Positions 32,434 through 43,152 of a DNA stretch of 64,000 nucleotides are shown here, one piece after another (position 1 is the stretch's first letter; each line of letters begins with the position of its first letter). The stretch comes from Pythium myriotylum. Its lineage: Eukaryota > Oomycota > Peronosporomycetes > Pythiales > Pythiaceae. Position numbers and translations under genes: made by a program. The stretch lies in the NCBI GenBank assembly GCA_023091665.1, contig JALJCQ010000011.1, positions 1,922,001 to 1,986,000 of the forward strand, in the 5' to 3' direction. The notes beneath the pieces were generated by a model. It ran no database searches, was not told where the DNA came from, and was given only the letters and a program-made list of their open reading frames with translations.

Positions 32434-32589
32434 AGGTTTGTGTCTATCCGCGTCGTTTCGATATCGTAATAGACAGAAAAGCGAGCTTTCCATAGTGACT
32501 TATACGTCACTCTCTTGGAATTAGACGTCATTATTTCGAATTGTCACTTTCTACTGCCCATTGCTTTTCGCGGGAAAACCGGAATTCCC

Positions 32590-34647
32590 ATGGCGGCAAA
32601 GCAAGTGCTGCGCGCGTGCAAGCTCCAAGGGCTCTCGCTGCACCCGGACGCGTTGCGTCGACTCGTGGACGAGCTCACTGAGTAGGTCGCCGCGTGCTCT
32701 GCGATTTTGGGCGCGATTCGCTGACGCTGGGGGCCGCTGTAGCGAGCCGACGCTCGAGCTCGACAATGTCATCTACGCGCTCAAGAACAGCATCGACCGC
32801 AGCAAGAGTACGGCGCGGAACACGTTGCTGTTTCCTGAGTGTGCGCTGGGCTAATGGTGGCTTATGTTGCAGTGACCACGTCGGTCGTGTCGCTCGAGGC
32901 GCTCGAGAGCGCGCTGGATACGTTGCTCGCCGTGAACGAGGAGAACCACTTCGAGAGCATCCAGATTTTTGATGCCTTCACGACGCCGCGGCTCCACTAC
33001 GTGCCACAAACAAGCTCCTACGAGCTGCGCGCCGATCGCCACCGCGCGATCCACGCTATGGCCGAGAGTCGGCTCCATCTTCTGCGAGATCGGTGCGTTA
33101 GTGACTCGTCTCGGCCACGTCATCTGCTTTGCTCTGACCCACTCCGTTCGCATTAGATTTCTCTCGGTGGAGACACGCGTTAAGCGCAATAAAATGTTTG
33201 CGCCGCCAGCGATCGCCGTGTCGCACCAGGTTGAGCACATCGAGCTCTCGCGCATCGAGTCGCTGCTGGGCGTGACGGGTATTCGACGCGTCATCGGTAT
33301 GCTCGGTCAGGACGAGCGCAAGCGGTACTATCTTGAAGATCTGACCTCACGCATCTTTGTGGAAATCTCCAATGCGGTGCGTTGCTCTCACTCGGGTTTC
33401 AAGAAGGATTGTGGGATATTGATTTGTGGGTGTGAAGGCGTACACGAACGGGCTGTTCACGGTCAACTGCGTCGTGCTGGTCGAAGGCGAAGTGATCGAC
33501 GACGTACTTCACATCCATGTAGGTGGTTCTCTATCACGCTGTGCATAGGATTCAGCCGCTCACCAATAATATCAGACGATGGGATTTCCTCCGCCAGAGA
33601 CCAAGGAAGAGTCCATAGCCATCCTAGGTGGCGTTGATCCGCTTGGCGTCGAAGTCTCGGCGCAGCAGCTCGAGCAGATTCGAGAACTAGAAGCCAGCGA
33701 CCACCACGCCACGTTCATCGTGCTTTCCGACGTCCACTTGGATGACCCGCAAGTCATGCAGCACCTTGATCTTCTCTTCCAAGGGCTTGAGAGTGTCCAG
33801 CCGAGTCTCTTCGTGTTCATGGGCGACTTCCTCTCAACGCCAGTCGGCGCAGGTGCCGGATCCAATACCCTCCAGGACCTTACTGAATACCTGGACGAGC
33901 TAGGCAACCTCATCCTCAAATACCCGAAGCTGGCTGAGTTCTCCAAATTCGTGCTTGTGCCGGGGCCGAATGATCCCGGCTCCTCAAAGGCATACCCTCG
34001 CCACCCGGTACGATTTCGCGATTCGGTTACTGTAGTGCTCGGAGAGATGCAGCTGCTGACGAGTATTTGTTTCATGAAGCTCCCAGCCCTTTGCACTCGT
34101 GACCTCATGCGTCGGGTCCCCAACCTGATCTGCACCACGAATCCCTGTCGGTAAGGTGCTTACCAACTAAGCTTTGGCTTTGACGCGAAGACTGATGCCT
34201 CGTTTTGTTTACGACAGCATCCGCTACTACACCCAGGATATCGTGATCTTCCGCGACAATCTGCATCACAAAATGCACCGACACGCCATCTTGCCTGCCC
34301 TCCCAGAAGAAGTGGATGGGGACGATGACGCGATGGAGGTGGACGCCGAAGGAAATGCGGCTCGCCCACACGTTGACATTTCCAAGCACCTCGTGAAGAC
34401 AATCATCGACCAGGCTCACCTGTGCCCACTTCCGCTGCTCGTAGCCCCGATTAACTGGGCGTTTGACTCGGCGATGCAGCTGTTCCCATTGCCTGACGTG
34501 CTAATTCTTGGAGACTCGACTGAACAGTACCAGCTCGGTTACTCCTCTGTCGCTGTGTTCCACCCCGGTCCCTTCAACGTGGACTTTTCGTTTGTGCTAT
34601 ATCGTCCGAGCACCAACACAACCGAGTTCAGCCGCGTCGACGTGTAG
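32590..34647 (+). CDS. POLE2: DNA polymerase epsilon subunit B
   Basis: Eight exons (32590-32681, 32743-32807, 32873-33092, 33157-33376, 33438-33518, 33576-34007, 34080-34150, 34218-34647) join to 537 codons. The calcineurin-like, catalytically inactive phosphoesterase domain of B subunits is clear. Marks are LSDVHLDDPQV, VFMGDFLS, LVPGPNDPG, LICTTNPCRIRYYTQDIVIF and PDVLILGDSTEQY. The upstream part has the helical N-terminal domain and the OB-like YTNGLFTVNCVVLVEGEV segment. It is the essential second subunit of the leading-strand polymerase in the nucleus. The gene starts 156 bp after the TTC38-like stop. Confidence 0.93.
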
Positions 34648-34742
34648 CCATATTTGTCAGTAACTGCAATCTAAACGGTTCGTTATTGCCTCGCATCCCT
34701 TCATCATCTTGACTTGGGCACCATGAGAAATAGGTGAACAAC

Positions 34743-37700
34743 ATGGAGATTCGCTCGAATGGCGCGAGGGATTTCATGTCCGAGTGGCGGCTCGATCCAA
34801 CAGCCCGAGACGACGAACTCCGAGTCGCGAACGTGCAGTACAACTCGGTCGTGCGCGTCGCCAAAATGCGTGAAGTGCGAGCAGCGCGGATAGCTGAAAG
34901 CTGTCGACGAGGAGAGAGTAGTGATGGAGAAGTAGTGGAGGATCTTGGTGGTGGAGGTTTCAGCGACGAGGAAGAGAACGCAATTCTTCGACAGAGAATG
35001 ATCTCTTCATCAGCCCATAGCCGACCGCTCTCAGCATCGGCAGCCCGACCGCTGCCTGGTCAAGGGGATGGTGTTCCGAAACCAACCTGTGTACGTCGTC
35101 CGCAGTCGGCATCGGGCTCACGACGAACGCGCGAAGTGCTTTCGCCGACGCAGAAACACTCCCACGACTTTGCGTGGATGCCCGCCAAGATTAAAGAGTC
35201 AAAGTGGACAGAGATGTTGCAACTTGGGCCCCAGTTTCAAGAACAAAGCTTGAAGCGTCTTGAGGCTGAAACATACGCATTGCTACGGGAAGTCTTGGGC
35301 CGTCCGTCTTGTAGCCGGCAGAACAAGATCGATCGCGAAGTTTTCAGAACAGATATCTCGAAGAGAAAGGAGACTGAGCGAAACTCGAGTAGTGTAGAGT
35401 ATGGAAGGGCCAAGAGAGGAGTTGCAGTCGGGAGTGGCTTGCAAGTTGCACGAACCAACCAGAAGCCGAGTGATCGACGAGTAAAGAGGTGCGAGACAGG
35501 TAAGCACAACAATCCGGAGGTAGCACAGCGTCGTTCGGTGGTCGAGAAGACCAAAGCTCGCACCAAATCGACTGCTCGACTTGCCAGGAGTCGTCCTCGG
35601 GGGGAAATCTCAGACAAACAAAGACAAAAGCGGCAGGAAGAAGCTCAAGCGCGAGCAAAAGTGATGCAGGAGATGGGTTGGCTGGAGGATGTTGGGCTAC
35701 GTAAAGCACCACGGGCTAAGATAGCGAAAGCCAAGAAGTCCAAGGTGGAGGCCACGAACAAAACGAGTTTTGATTCCCAGGCGGTAGAGCCGACAGAGCG
35801 CACGGTGGATGATGTGGTGTTGGAGCAGGAGTTGACCATACTACAGTCCTTGACATGGAGAGAAGGTGAAACACTGCACACAGCGAGGACCTCAGGACTT
35901 GAGTCTGGATCGAAAACGGAAGACGCTAAAGTTGGCGGAATTCTCGATGACGTTGATTTGGATGATGTACAAGGCTCCATTTTCGCCACAGGGCAGATCA
36001 CAGTTGACAGGATCTATCAGCCGACAAGTTCAGAAGGTGCTGACGCCCCGACAGTCGGGGCACGAGGGCAACACCCGTCATACCCCGTCCATTTGGCAGA
36101 CAACGATCATGATGAGGACATGACTCAGCTTGTGACTCATATTGTCCATTCTGTTCCTACGACAGCGCAGTTCTCCGTCGATGAGCCAGGTGGTGAGGAC
36201 AGTGGCGAAGAGATCGCACATGCTGTTCAAGTGTCTACGTGTGGAGACCTTGTCGACACAAGCGACAGGAAGGAAACTACTGCGACCACTTCCGCTGTCC
36301 AAAAGATCCAACGACAATACCGCGTGTTCACGAGTCGCCCCGTCATTCGTGAACACAAGACACTTCGTCGATCCCACAGAAGCTGGGGGGACGATGGCGA
36401 CGTCCACTACGGCAAGGCTACCTGCAATGGACATAGTACTGCAGACAAAATTGAACCTCCGCAGGAATTGCTGGAGGAGGTCTTGCGTGGGGATTCCAAC
36501 ACGCTTGGAGAAGCCACGAAAGCCGACGCGGGACCGATCATGGGTGAATTGCTTTACCCAGGTACGGATTCTGCAGTGAGGATGAATCAGAAGAAGGATG
36601 AACTTACCCACTGCACACGAGACGAAGCTCAGAAAGGCCAGTCTGGCTGTTCGTCTACATTGGAAAAGACAGCGTGCGGAATGCTTGAACACACCCGTCC
36701 AGTCCAAGATTCTCTGCAGATCTGCAACGCGTGCGACTTGGATTCAAGAAAGGCCGACGCGGAGTTGGTCGATTCTTATCCATGCACAGAAGTAGATAAC
36801 AGTCTCTGGCGTCACGACGTGTGGAGACGAGGAGACCGAGGCGTCGATGGATTTCCGCGCCGCAGCTCGACTTGGGAGACTGGTAGAAGCCATCAACACG
36901 AGGCGACGGTCTATGTAGAGGACGCATCGCCGACAGTTGGCGGAAGCGAACTGCCGCAAGCAGATCATGGAAGTAGAGATGGGTGTGACGAAAGGATCGG
37001 GTTGCTTTCTCCAGGCTCGTGTGACATCACAGCACAATGTCAAGTCAGCGAGGGCGCAAGTGATGGTCCGAGTTACCCATCACCATGCAGAGAAGCCGTG
37101 GTCGCGTCAGTTGACTTCGACGGCAATGATGTCGTGGAGCGTTCGGGAAAGGAGAGAGTTCGAGTTACGTCTGGTTCAGTCCCGCACGAAGTTGGCGACT
37201 CGATTACTCGTAGTTGGCGTCCAACACGTGATTCCACTGATGACTCCACGAGTTTGCGGTGCCAATCGGCCGTGCAGGAAGATATTCAGTTGGAGGTCTG
37301 TGTCGGAAGGAATCAGGCTCCGGAAGCCTCGCCAGTGATCTCAGTCGCACCAAGTCCTCGCGTGGGAGAAGAAGGATGTCTTGTTCGGCTCCCTTTTCTC
37401 GAAGTAGCGGGGGATCACAAAGTGCATGATGGCGTGGATATTCGAGTAGACGTTGGCGATAATCATGAAGGAACGATTGTGGGAGATGATCGAGAGAGGA
37501 GCGTGGATACCGGAGATACGACGCTGCGAGAAGCTCTCTCTGATGCGAAGAAAGCGGAGGCGGCCAACCGCATCCGTCTGTGTTGGATCCACTACGGTTG
37601 GCGAGCGAAGCGAGTCAGATACTCGTCTGCTGGTGCCGTGGAAGCAGTCTGCTCCTTAACGTTACTGGAGACGCCAGGCGAAGTACAACCCGATCCACGA

Positions 37701-39527
37701 AGCTATCGAGGGAACGGGGATGTGTTTGCTCTGCAATCCGAAGTCGGCGCTCGTGACGACCGACTGAACGATACTTCATCCTGCGAAAGCTCATCGTCTG
37801 CCGATGAAAGAGACGTCAGCGGCGTGGACTCGCATGGCACTTACGCTGCATCTACACAACATGAGACCGTCGTGTCCCCACCAGACACTCCAACGGGGGT
37901 AGCCACAGACGTCGACAGTGGTGCGAGGAGTTCGCGCTCGGACCAAGCGGCACTATCCAAGCCGAGTGTCGCCGATGGTGTTTGCTCCGCCACTTGTGGA
38001 GCCGCACAGCAAGCATGCGCTGCCCGTCGCATCCAGCGACAGTATCGCACCCACGTGTCTCGCCGGAACCTTCTGGACCAGCTCGCGTTCTTTGTTCGCC
38101 GCCATCGACGCGAGTCGCGCAAGAAGACTCGGCGTCTCAGCCAAGCGTCTCAACCGGCTGCGATCACTGATCACCCCACACAAGCCATCAGCTCGGACAT
38201 ATCTCACGACCTCAACGATGGCTCTGCGCCGGTGTGCATGGAGAGCGCGCCGGCGCCGGATGGTGTCGCACCGACCGACGACGAGTCTTTGTTTGTTGCC
38301 AGAGACCTCCATGAGGAGGTACGCCAGGTCAAGAGAGAAGCATCCTGTCTTCTTCTTGTTGAACATGCCGGTGGCCGCCTCTACAGCCCTCTCTCAGCGG
38401 ATGCTGTATGCGCCTCAGCCGAGGGCACCGCGCACGATGATGGACAGCTCGAGGCCGCAGCAGTCGTTGTGGAGGAAACAGAAGCTGATGATGGCGTTAT
38501 TGGATCGGACGGAGCCGAGCCGATAGGTGAGATCAAGACGATGTGGGAGCGGTACATGGACGAGCACGCCAAGAAATCGTTCTACTACAACCCTGCGCGC
38601 CGAGTCTCGCAATGGGATCGCCCGACAAACGACGAGGTGATCGACATGACGGCCGAGCCGCCGTCGTGCGTTGACAGTCATCACCTCGACGCTGAAGCGC
38701 CAGCGTACTCGGATACGCTTCTTGAAGAGGCCAAGGTCCATGGAGAGCAATGGGAGAGATACGTGGATAGCGCTACGAACAAATCCTTCTACTTCAACGC
38801 GGCGCGACGAGTCTCCCAATGGACTCGACCGAACGATGGCACTGTCGTGGACACGACGGTCTCAAAGGACGACGAGCACGAGGCCGCGAGCGAGACGCCG
38901 CTCGCTGTGTGGCAGCAAACTGAGGAGCAAGCCACATTGCTCGAAAGCCACGGCGGCTGGGACCGATACCTTGCTAAGGACGGTGCTGAGGTCTTTTATC
39001 ACCACGTTGAGCGTGGCGTGTTCGTGCACGAGACTGAGCTGCCGAGTCGCCAGTTCTCGGGCGAGTTCACGGACGCCAAAGAGCGGCTACTGACTCCAAC
39101 TTCTGACGATAGCGGGGACCGCTGGACGCTGCGGCGCAATCGATCGCTCAAAGGGGAGAAACGAGGAGCATGGCAGGCATTTGTGGATACAGAGACCCAT
39201 CAGACGTTCTACTACAACACTCATACAGGAGAGAGCTCGTGGGAGAAGCCGGGTTCGTATGACTCGACGGCTGCGCAGTGCCAAGTGGCGAGCTTTCTCT
39301 GGGTCATGTACGTGGACGAGGCCTCGACGCAGCCTTACTACGTGAACGTGCTCACGAACGCCACGAGCTGGAGCAAGCCCGAGGACTTTGACTCGGCCGT
39401 GACGACCGAGCCCGTGGATCGGCTCGCGCGCATCCGCGAGCCGTGCGACTCGGAGGACGGCGAGCAGGACGAGTACGTGATCAGCATTCACGACGAGCAG
39501 GACGCGGCGGCGTGGCTCGCGTCCTGA
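34743..39527 (+). CDS. giant IQ-motif and multi-WW-domain protein
   Basis: One exon encodes 1594 residues. Residues 1-500 are basic and disordered. IQ-like calmodulin-binding motifs appear at about 519 (VQKIQRQYRVFTSRPV), 943 (ANRIRLCWIHYGWRAKR) and 1092 (ARRIQRQYRTHVSRRN). The C-terminal 330 residues carry WW domains at about 1266 (MWERYMDEHAKKSFYYNP), 1336 (QWERYVDSATNKSFYFNA), 1476 (AWQAFVDTETHQTFYYNT) and 1519 (LWVMYVDEASTQPYYVNV). A degenerate fifth copy at about 1405 (GWDRYLAKDGAEVFYHH) lacks the second Trp. WW domains bind proline-rich ligands and IQ motifs bind calmodulin or light chains. No catalytic domain is seen. The protein could be a cytoskeletal or ciliary scaffold, by inference. 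The ATG at 34743 replaces a GTG three codons upstream. Confidence 0.75.
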   Translation: MEIRSNGARDFMSEWRLDPTARDDELRVANVQYNSVVRVAKMREVRAARIAESCRRGESSDGEVVEDLGGGGFSDEEENAILRQRMISSSAHSRPLSASAARPLPGQGDGVPKPTCVRRPQSASGSRRTREVLSPTQKHSHDFAWMPAKIKESKWTEMLQLGPQFQEQSLKRLEAETYALLREVLGRPSCSRQNKIDREVFRTDISKRKETERNSSSVEYGRAKRGVAVGSGLQVARTNQKPSDRRVKRCETGKHNNPEVAQRRSVVEKTKARTKSTARLARSRPRGEISDKQRQKRQEEAQARAKVMQEMGWLEDVGLRKAPRAKIAKAKKSKVEATNKTSFDSQAVEPTERTVDDVVLEQELTILQSLTWREGETLHTARTSGLESGSKTEDAKVGGILDDVDLDDVQGSIFATGQITVDRIYQPTSSEGADAPTVGARGQHPSYPVHLADNDHDEDMTQLVTHIVHSVPTTAQFSVDEPGGEDSGEEIAHAVQVSTCGDLVDTSDRKETTATTSAVQKIQRQYRVFTSRPVIREHKTLRRSHRSWGDDGDVHYGKATCNGHSTADKIEPPQELLEEVLRGDSNTLGEATKADAGPIMGELLYPGTDSAVRMNQKKDELTHCTRDEAQKGQSGCSSTLEKTACGMLEHTRPVQDSLQICNACDLDSRKADAELVDSYPCTEVDNSLWRHDVWRRGDRGVDGFPRRSSTWETGRSHQHEATVYVEDASPTVGGSELPQADHGSRDGCDERIGLLSPGSCDITAQCQVSEGASDGPSYPSPCREAVVASVDFDGNDVVERSGKERVRVTSGSVPHEVGDSITRSWRPTRDSTDDSTSLRCQSAVQEDIQLEVCVGRNQAPEASPVISVAPSPRVGEEGCLVRLPFLEVAGDHKVHDGVDIRVDVGDNHEGTIVGDDRERSVDTGDTTLREALSDAKKAEAANRIRLCWIHYGWRAKRVRYSSAGAVEAVCSLTLLETPGEVQPDPRSYRGNGDVFALQSEVGARDDRLNDTSSCESSSSADERDVSGVDSHGTYAASTQHETVVSPPDTPTGVATDVDSGARSSRSDQAALSKPSVADGVCSATCGAAQQACAARRIQRQYRTHVSRRNLLDQLAFFVRRHRRESRKKTRRLSQASQPAAITDHPTQAISSDISHDLNDGSAPVCMESAPAPDGVAPTDDESLFVARDLHEEVRQVKREASCLLLVEHAGGRLYSPLSADAVCASAEGTAHDDGQLEAAAVVVEETEADDGVIGSDGAEPIGEIKTMWERYMDEHAKKSFYYNPARRVSQWDRPTNDEVIDMTAEPPSCVDSHHLDAEAPAYSDTLLEEAKVHGEQWERYVDSATNKSFYFNAARRVSQWTRPNDGTVVDTTVSKDDEHEAASETPLAVWQQTEEQATLLESHGGWDRYLAKDGAEVFYHHVERGVFVHETELPSRQFSGEFTDAKERLLTPTSDDSGDRWTLRRNRSLKGEKRGAWQAFVDTETHQTFYYNTHTGESSWEKPGSYDSTAAQCQVASFLWVMYVDEASTQPYYVNVLTNATSWSKPEDFDSAVTTEPVDRLARIREPCDSEDGEQDEYVISIHDEQDAAAWLAS

Positions 39528-40103
39528 CAGCTGCGGGAAACGCGTCTCAGTTCGCAGGAGATGGGGAATGCCCGCATATGATACGCCACCATTCCATCGT
39601 CCGCCATCTGCCTCGGCCGCCGAGTGCCTCCCCATGGAAACACTAACCACTGTATATACGCACGCGGCATGCGCGTGTCCGATGCGCGGCCAGTGTTGTC
39701 GGCTCGGAAAGATCGTCGCGCCGTCCGGGAACTGTCTTCCGTTGCCGTCGATCTGCGACGTGTGCCCGATCGTCACACTCTCTAATCTCAGTAATGTGGC
39801 GGCTCGTCTGGTGGTCAGTGCACTGCATTTGGAGGTCTAGCACTCCCCTATCTCAGTAGCTTCGCGTTGTAAGAACTGAATGTTTCCGCCGCCAGCTGGC
39901 TTTGCGGCATCCCACGTGGTCTCCACGTTTCCCTCGGGTCACCATCGACCAGTTGCCACGAGGGTCCAGATGCCATTTGCGTTCTCTCTGGAGCTGCTCT
40001 GTTGGTAACTCGCTCCGATCCCTCGCGGCTCGCTCTCTGCCCCCTCCCTCCCTCCCTTGCTCCTTCGCATCTCCATTCGCACGCCACCAGAACAACGCCA
40101 CCC
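39528..40103. other. spacer IQ/WW gene / membrane-protein gene
   Basis: This 576-bp spacer ends in a pyrimidine-rich leader (CCCTCCCTCCCTCCC near 40042-40056) followed by CTCCATTCGCAC, which resembles an initiator. No gene is seen. Confidence 0.5.
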
Positions 40104-41885
40104 ATGCTCCGCGTTGGCGTGCTCGGCTGCGCGCTCGCGCTCGCGGCGCGGGGCGCCCACGCCGGCAACATCGACACGGGCGGCTTCGCCATGGACAGCG
40201 TGACCACGTACTGCCAGGGCATCACGCCCGGCGCCAGCGGCCCGTTCGCCAACCTCGAGTCCAACAGCATCAACCGGTGCTCGGTCGTCGTGAACCTCAC
40301 GCCGGCGGCCACGACCGTCCACAAGAACGACCCGCTCGAGGTCAAGTTCAAGGCCGCCGCCAACTTTGGCGAGGTCAAGGACGACATCTTCCCCACGGCC
40401 GTCAACAAGCAGGCCAAGACGGCCAAGCCCGTCGTCTCGTCCTACATCAAGGCCTGCAAGGCCGGCACGAACGGCGCGCCCGTGATCGACGGCACGCCCG
40501 TGGGCTCCGAGGCCGACACGGGCGCCTTCGACGCCAACGGACGCAAGGCCCTGCGCGCCACGCGCTTCACGTTCGCCGACCCGGGCGACTACATCATCTT
40601 TGGACAGGTCACGCTCGACGGCGAGGCCGCGCTCAAGGTCAGCGGCATGCAGTTTTTGACCTTCCAGAAGATCAAGGTCGTCGACACGGGCGTCGCCATC
40701 GCACCTTCGCCCGCACCGACGCCGAGCCCGGATCCCGGGTCCACCACGGCCGCCAATACCACCACGCCGGCGCCGTCGGCGACCACCAACAGCTCGCTCG
40801 GCTTCGACTCGATCAAAAACGGCTCCAAAGCCGCCGAGGCTGACAATGAATCGGGCGCCGGCACGGTCAAGTCGGGCATGGACAAGCCGCTCTCCACGTC
40901 GACGCCCGCGCCCGATGACACGACGGCTAGCAACAAGAGCGCGGCGGAAAGCTCCTCCTCCACCGGCACGCTGCTCGGCGTGATCGCGGGTGTTTGCGTC
41001 GTCGTGGCCGCCGTCGGCTTCGTCATAATCCGCCGCAAGAAGGACAACGGCAGCGCCGACAAGCCCAGTCGCCCGCCCACACAAACCTTCCACATGAGCC
41101 GCTCCGAGCAAATGGACGACCCCGAGCCCGTTGAGTACATCGCCAACAAGTCGGTCCGCAACAGCAACCACCCGAACACCCACCAGAGTGGCCTCAATCA
41201 GAGCGTCCCAATCCTTGGGGGCCCGGCTAGCACCTCGTCGACCGACGACTTGCCGATCAATATCTCCAAGCGAGGCTCGGACATGCGCACCAGCTTTGAA
41301 GAGATGGACTCAAACTACGAAGAAGGAACTGTCACGGCGAGCAACAAGGCCATTTCCACACAATCGCAAATGTTCACCTCGCAGAAGCAGCAGACTCCTC
41401 CGAAGGCGGCGGTCGCGCCTGACTCGCCCGCCAGGGAGACGGACGCTAGAATGGTGTCGTCAATTTATGACGATGACGACCGTGGCACGGCTGTCTACCA
41501 GGGAAGGAAATCGTCGCTGAGACAGTCGGAGGACGAGCACGAGTTCTACCAGTCTGATTGGGAGCCGTCGGCTACTGCTCAGCCGCGCGACGTCAGCACA
41601 GTCTCGTTCACGGAGAGGGAAACAGACGCCAAGTCGCGCGCGGACGGATTCGGTGCAATGAGCTTCATCAGTGACACGATGGAAGATGAGTACGAGCAAG
41701 GACGAGTATCTCGTCTCAACTCCGAGGCCTCAGTCGATTCGTACGCATTCCGTCCGTCCCGGGTCAGCGTCGCCGAGTCATATCAGTCACGAGTATCCAG
41801 ATACAGCTACGACAGCGAGTTCGACCGCGAGAGCTCCCGAATCAGCGGTATGAGCTTGTACTCGGACCGCGGCACGAACGTATGA
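40104..41885 (+). CDS. type I membrane protein with long Ser/Tyr/Arg-rich cytoplasmic tail
   Basis: One exon encodes 593 residues. A signal peptide (LRVGVLGCALALAARGAHAG) is followed by an ectodomain of about 200 residues with four to five cysteines (CQGITPG, INRCSVVVNLTP, YIKACKAG) and a strand-rich end (GDYIIFGQVTLDGEAALKV). A Pro/Ser/Thr stalk follows. The single transmembrane helix is at about 289-311 (LLGVIAGVCVVVAAVGFVII) with an RRKK stop-transfer. The 280-residue tail is disordered, with many Ser, Tyr and Arg. Near its end R-V/I-S recurs (GRVSRL, SRVSVA, SRVSRY, SRISGM). I do not recognise the ectodomain. A cell-surface sensor or adhesion role is inference. Confidence 0.7.
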   Translation: MLRVGVLGCALALAARGAHAGNIDTGGFAMDSVTTYCQGITPGASGPFANLESNSINRCSVVVNLTPAATTVHKNDPLEVKFKAAANFGEVKDDIFPTAVNKQAKTAKPVVSSYIKACKAGTNGAPVIDGTPVGSEADTGAFDANGRKALRATRFTFADPGDYIIFGQVTLDGEAALKVSGMQFLTFQKIKVVDTGVAIAPSPAPTPSPDPGSTTAANTTTPAPSATTNSSLGFDSIKNGSKAAEADNESGAGTVKSGMDKPLSTSTPAPDDTTASNKSAAESSSSTGTLLGVIAGVCVVVAAVGFVIIRRKKDNGSADKPSRPPTQTFHMSRSEQMDDPEPVEYIANKSVRNSNHPNTHQSGLNQSVPILGGPASTSSTDDLPINISKRGSDMRTSFEEMDSNYEEGTVTASNKAISTQSQMFTSQKQQTPPKAAVAPDSPARETDARMVSSIYDDDDRGTAVYQGRKSSLRQSEDEHEFYQSDWEPSATAQPRDVSTVSFTERETDAKSRADGFGAMSFISDTMEDEYEQGRVSRLNSEASVDSYAFRPSRVSVAESYQSRVSRYSYDSEFDRESSRISGMSLYSDRGTNV

Positions 41886-42065
41886 TCGCGCCCCGGAGTC
41901 GATTATTAGTGTAGGACGTCACCATCTATTTGTTCATGTCGAGAGCGATGTACACCATCGGACCGACGATATAAAAAACAGTCTAATGAAGATCACATCA
42001 TTGAATCCACAATGCAGTTGTGTTGAGAAAAAAACGAGTATCATTCAGTTTGGGAGACGCGTGCT

Positions 42066-43152
42066 TCACAGGTTGTGCTGCTTAACCAGCTCAGTCAACT
42101 TCGCAACCGTCTCTGGCTCGCATGGGACAAGAGGTGCGCGAACAGTAGCCGAGCACTTGCCGATCATCTCCATGACCTTCTTAATCGGCTGCGGGTTGGC
42201 CTCGGAGAAGAGGGCCTTGACCAAAAAGATCTACACAACACGACGTCGCGATGAGTCCCATGCTGAGAAGCATCCGTAGTGTCGACGCAAGACTGTAACG
42301 TACGTTCTCAAGGTGAGCCTTACGAGCGGTCGCGAAGTCGCCCTTCAAGGCTGGGCGCGTGATCGCGAGGACCTTAGCGGGAGCTACAGCACACACATTC
42401 TCGTCAGATCGATGCTCATTTGCCATCGAGAGAGCAGCAGCTGAAGGCACTTACAAGCATTCGAGAGCACACTGATGACGCCTGTGGCGCCAATCGCCAT
42501 CATCGGCAACGTGAGGTTGTCATCACCCGACAGGATCGTGATGTCGCAAAGAGCAGCGATCTCCGACGCCTGATCAAGCGATCCTGTGGCTTCCTTGATC
42601 GCGACAATGTTGGGCACCTTCGAGAGCTCCGCGATCGTCTGGGGTGTAAGGTTGATTCCCGTGCGGCCAGGGATGTTGTACAGCACGACAGGGAGGCCAA
42701 CACTTGCGACAGCCTTGAAGTGCTCGTACATGCCCTTCTGTGTCGGCTTGTTGTAGTACGGGCAAACGACGAGACAGGCGTCGGCTCCGGCGTCCTTCGC
42801 AGCCTTCGTCAGGCGAAGCGCCTCAGCAGTGCTGTTCGATCCCGTGCCAGCAATCACCGGGACTCGGCCGGCAACGTACTTGACGACCTCGGCGATCACC
42901 TTGTCGTGCTCCTCGTGAGAGACCGTCGGGCTCTCGCCGGTCGTGCCCATCTGCAACAAACGCATCATCGCACATGGTCAACCTTCCGTCCATCCCAACT
43001 CGCCCACCATGGGCCGAACTCACCGGCACGAGGCCATCGATGCCCTCCTTGATCTGCCACTCGACGATCTCGCGGAGCTTCTCGTAGTCAACGGCCGAGC
43101 CGTCCTCCGTGAACGGCGTGACAAGCGCAGTGAAGGCACCCTGGAGCTTCAT
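42066..43152 (-). CDS. dapA: 4-hydroxy-tetrahydrodipicolinate synthase
   Basis: Four exons (43152..43024, 42950..42455, 42383..42304, 42230..42066) encode 289 residues; the introns are GT-AG and in frame. Key marks are GTTGES (pyruvate pocket), [11 protein letters not shown] (catalytic Tyr and the substrate-binding Arg) and [14 protein letters not shown] with the Schiff-base lysine. The enzyme condenses pyruvate and aspartate semialdehyde, the first step of diaminopimelate-route lysine synthesis. Oomycetes use this plant/bacterial route, unlike fungi, so the gene supports the proposed origin of the window. The short length without a plastid-type presequence fits cytosolic action. The convergent membrane-protein gene ends 180 bp away. 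Confidence 0.95.
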
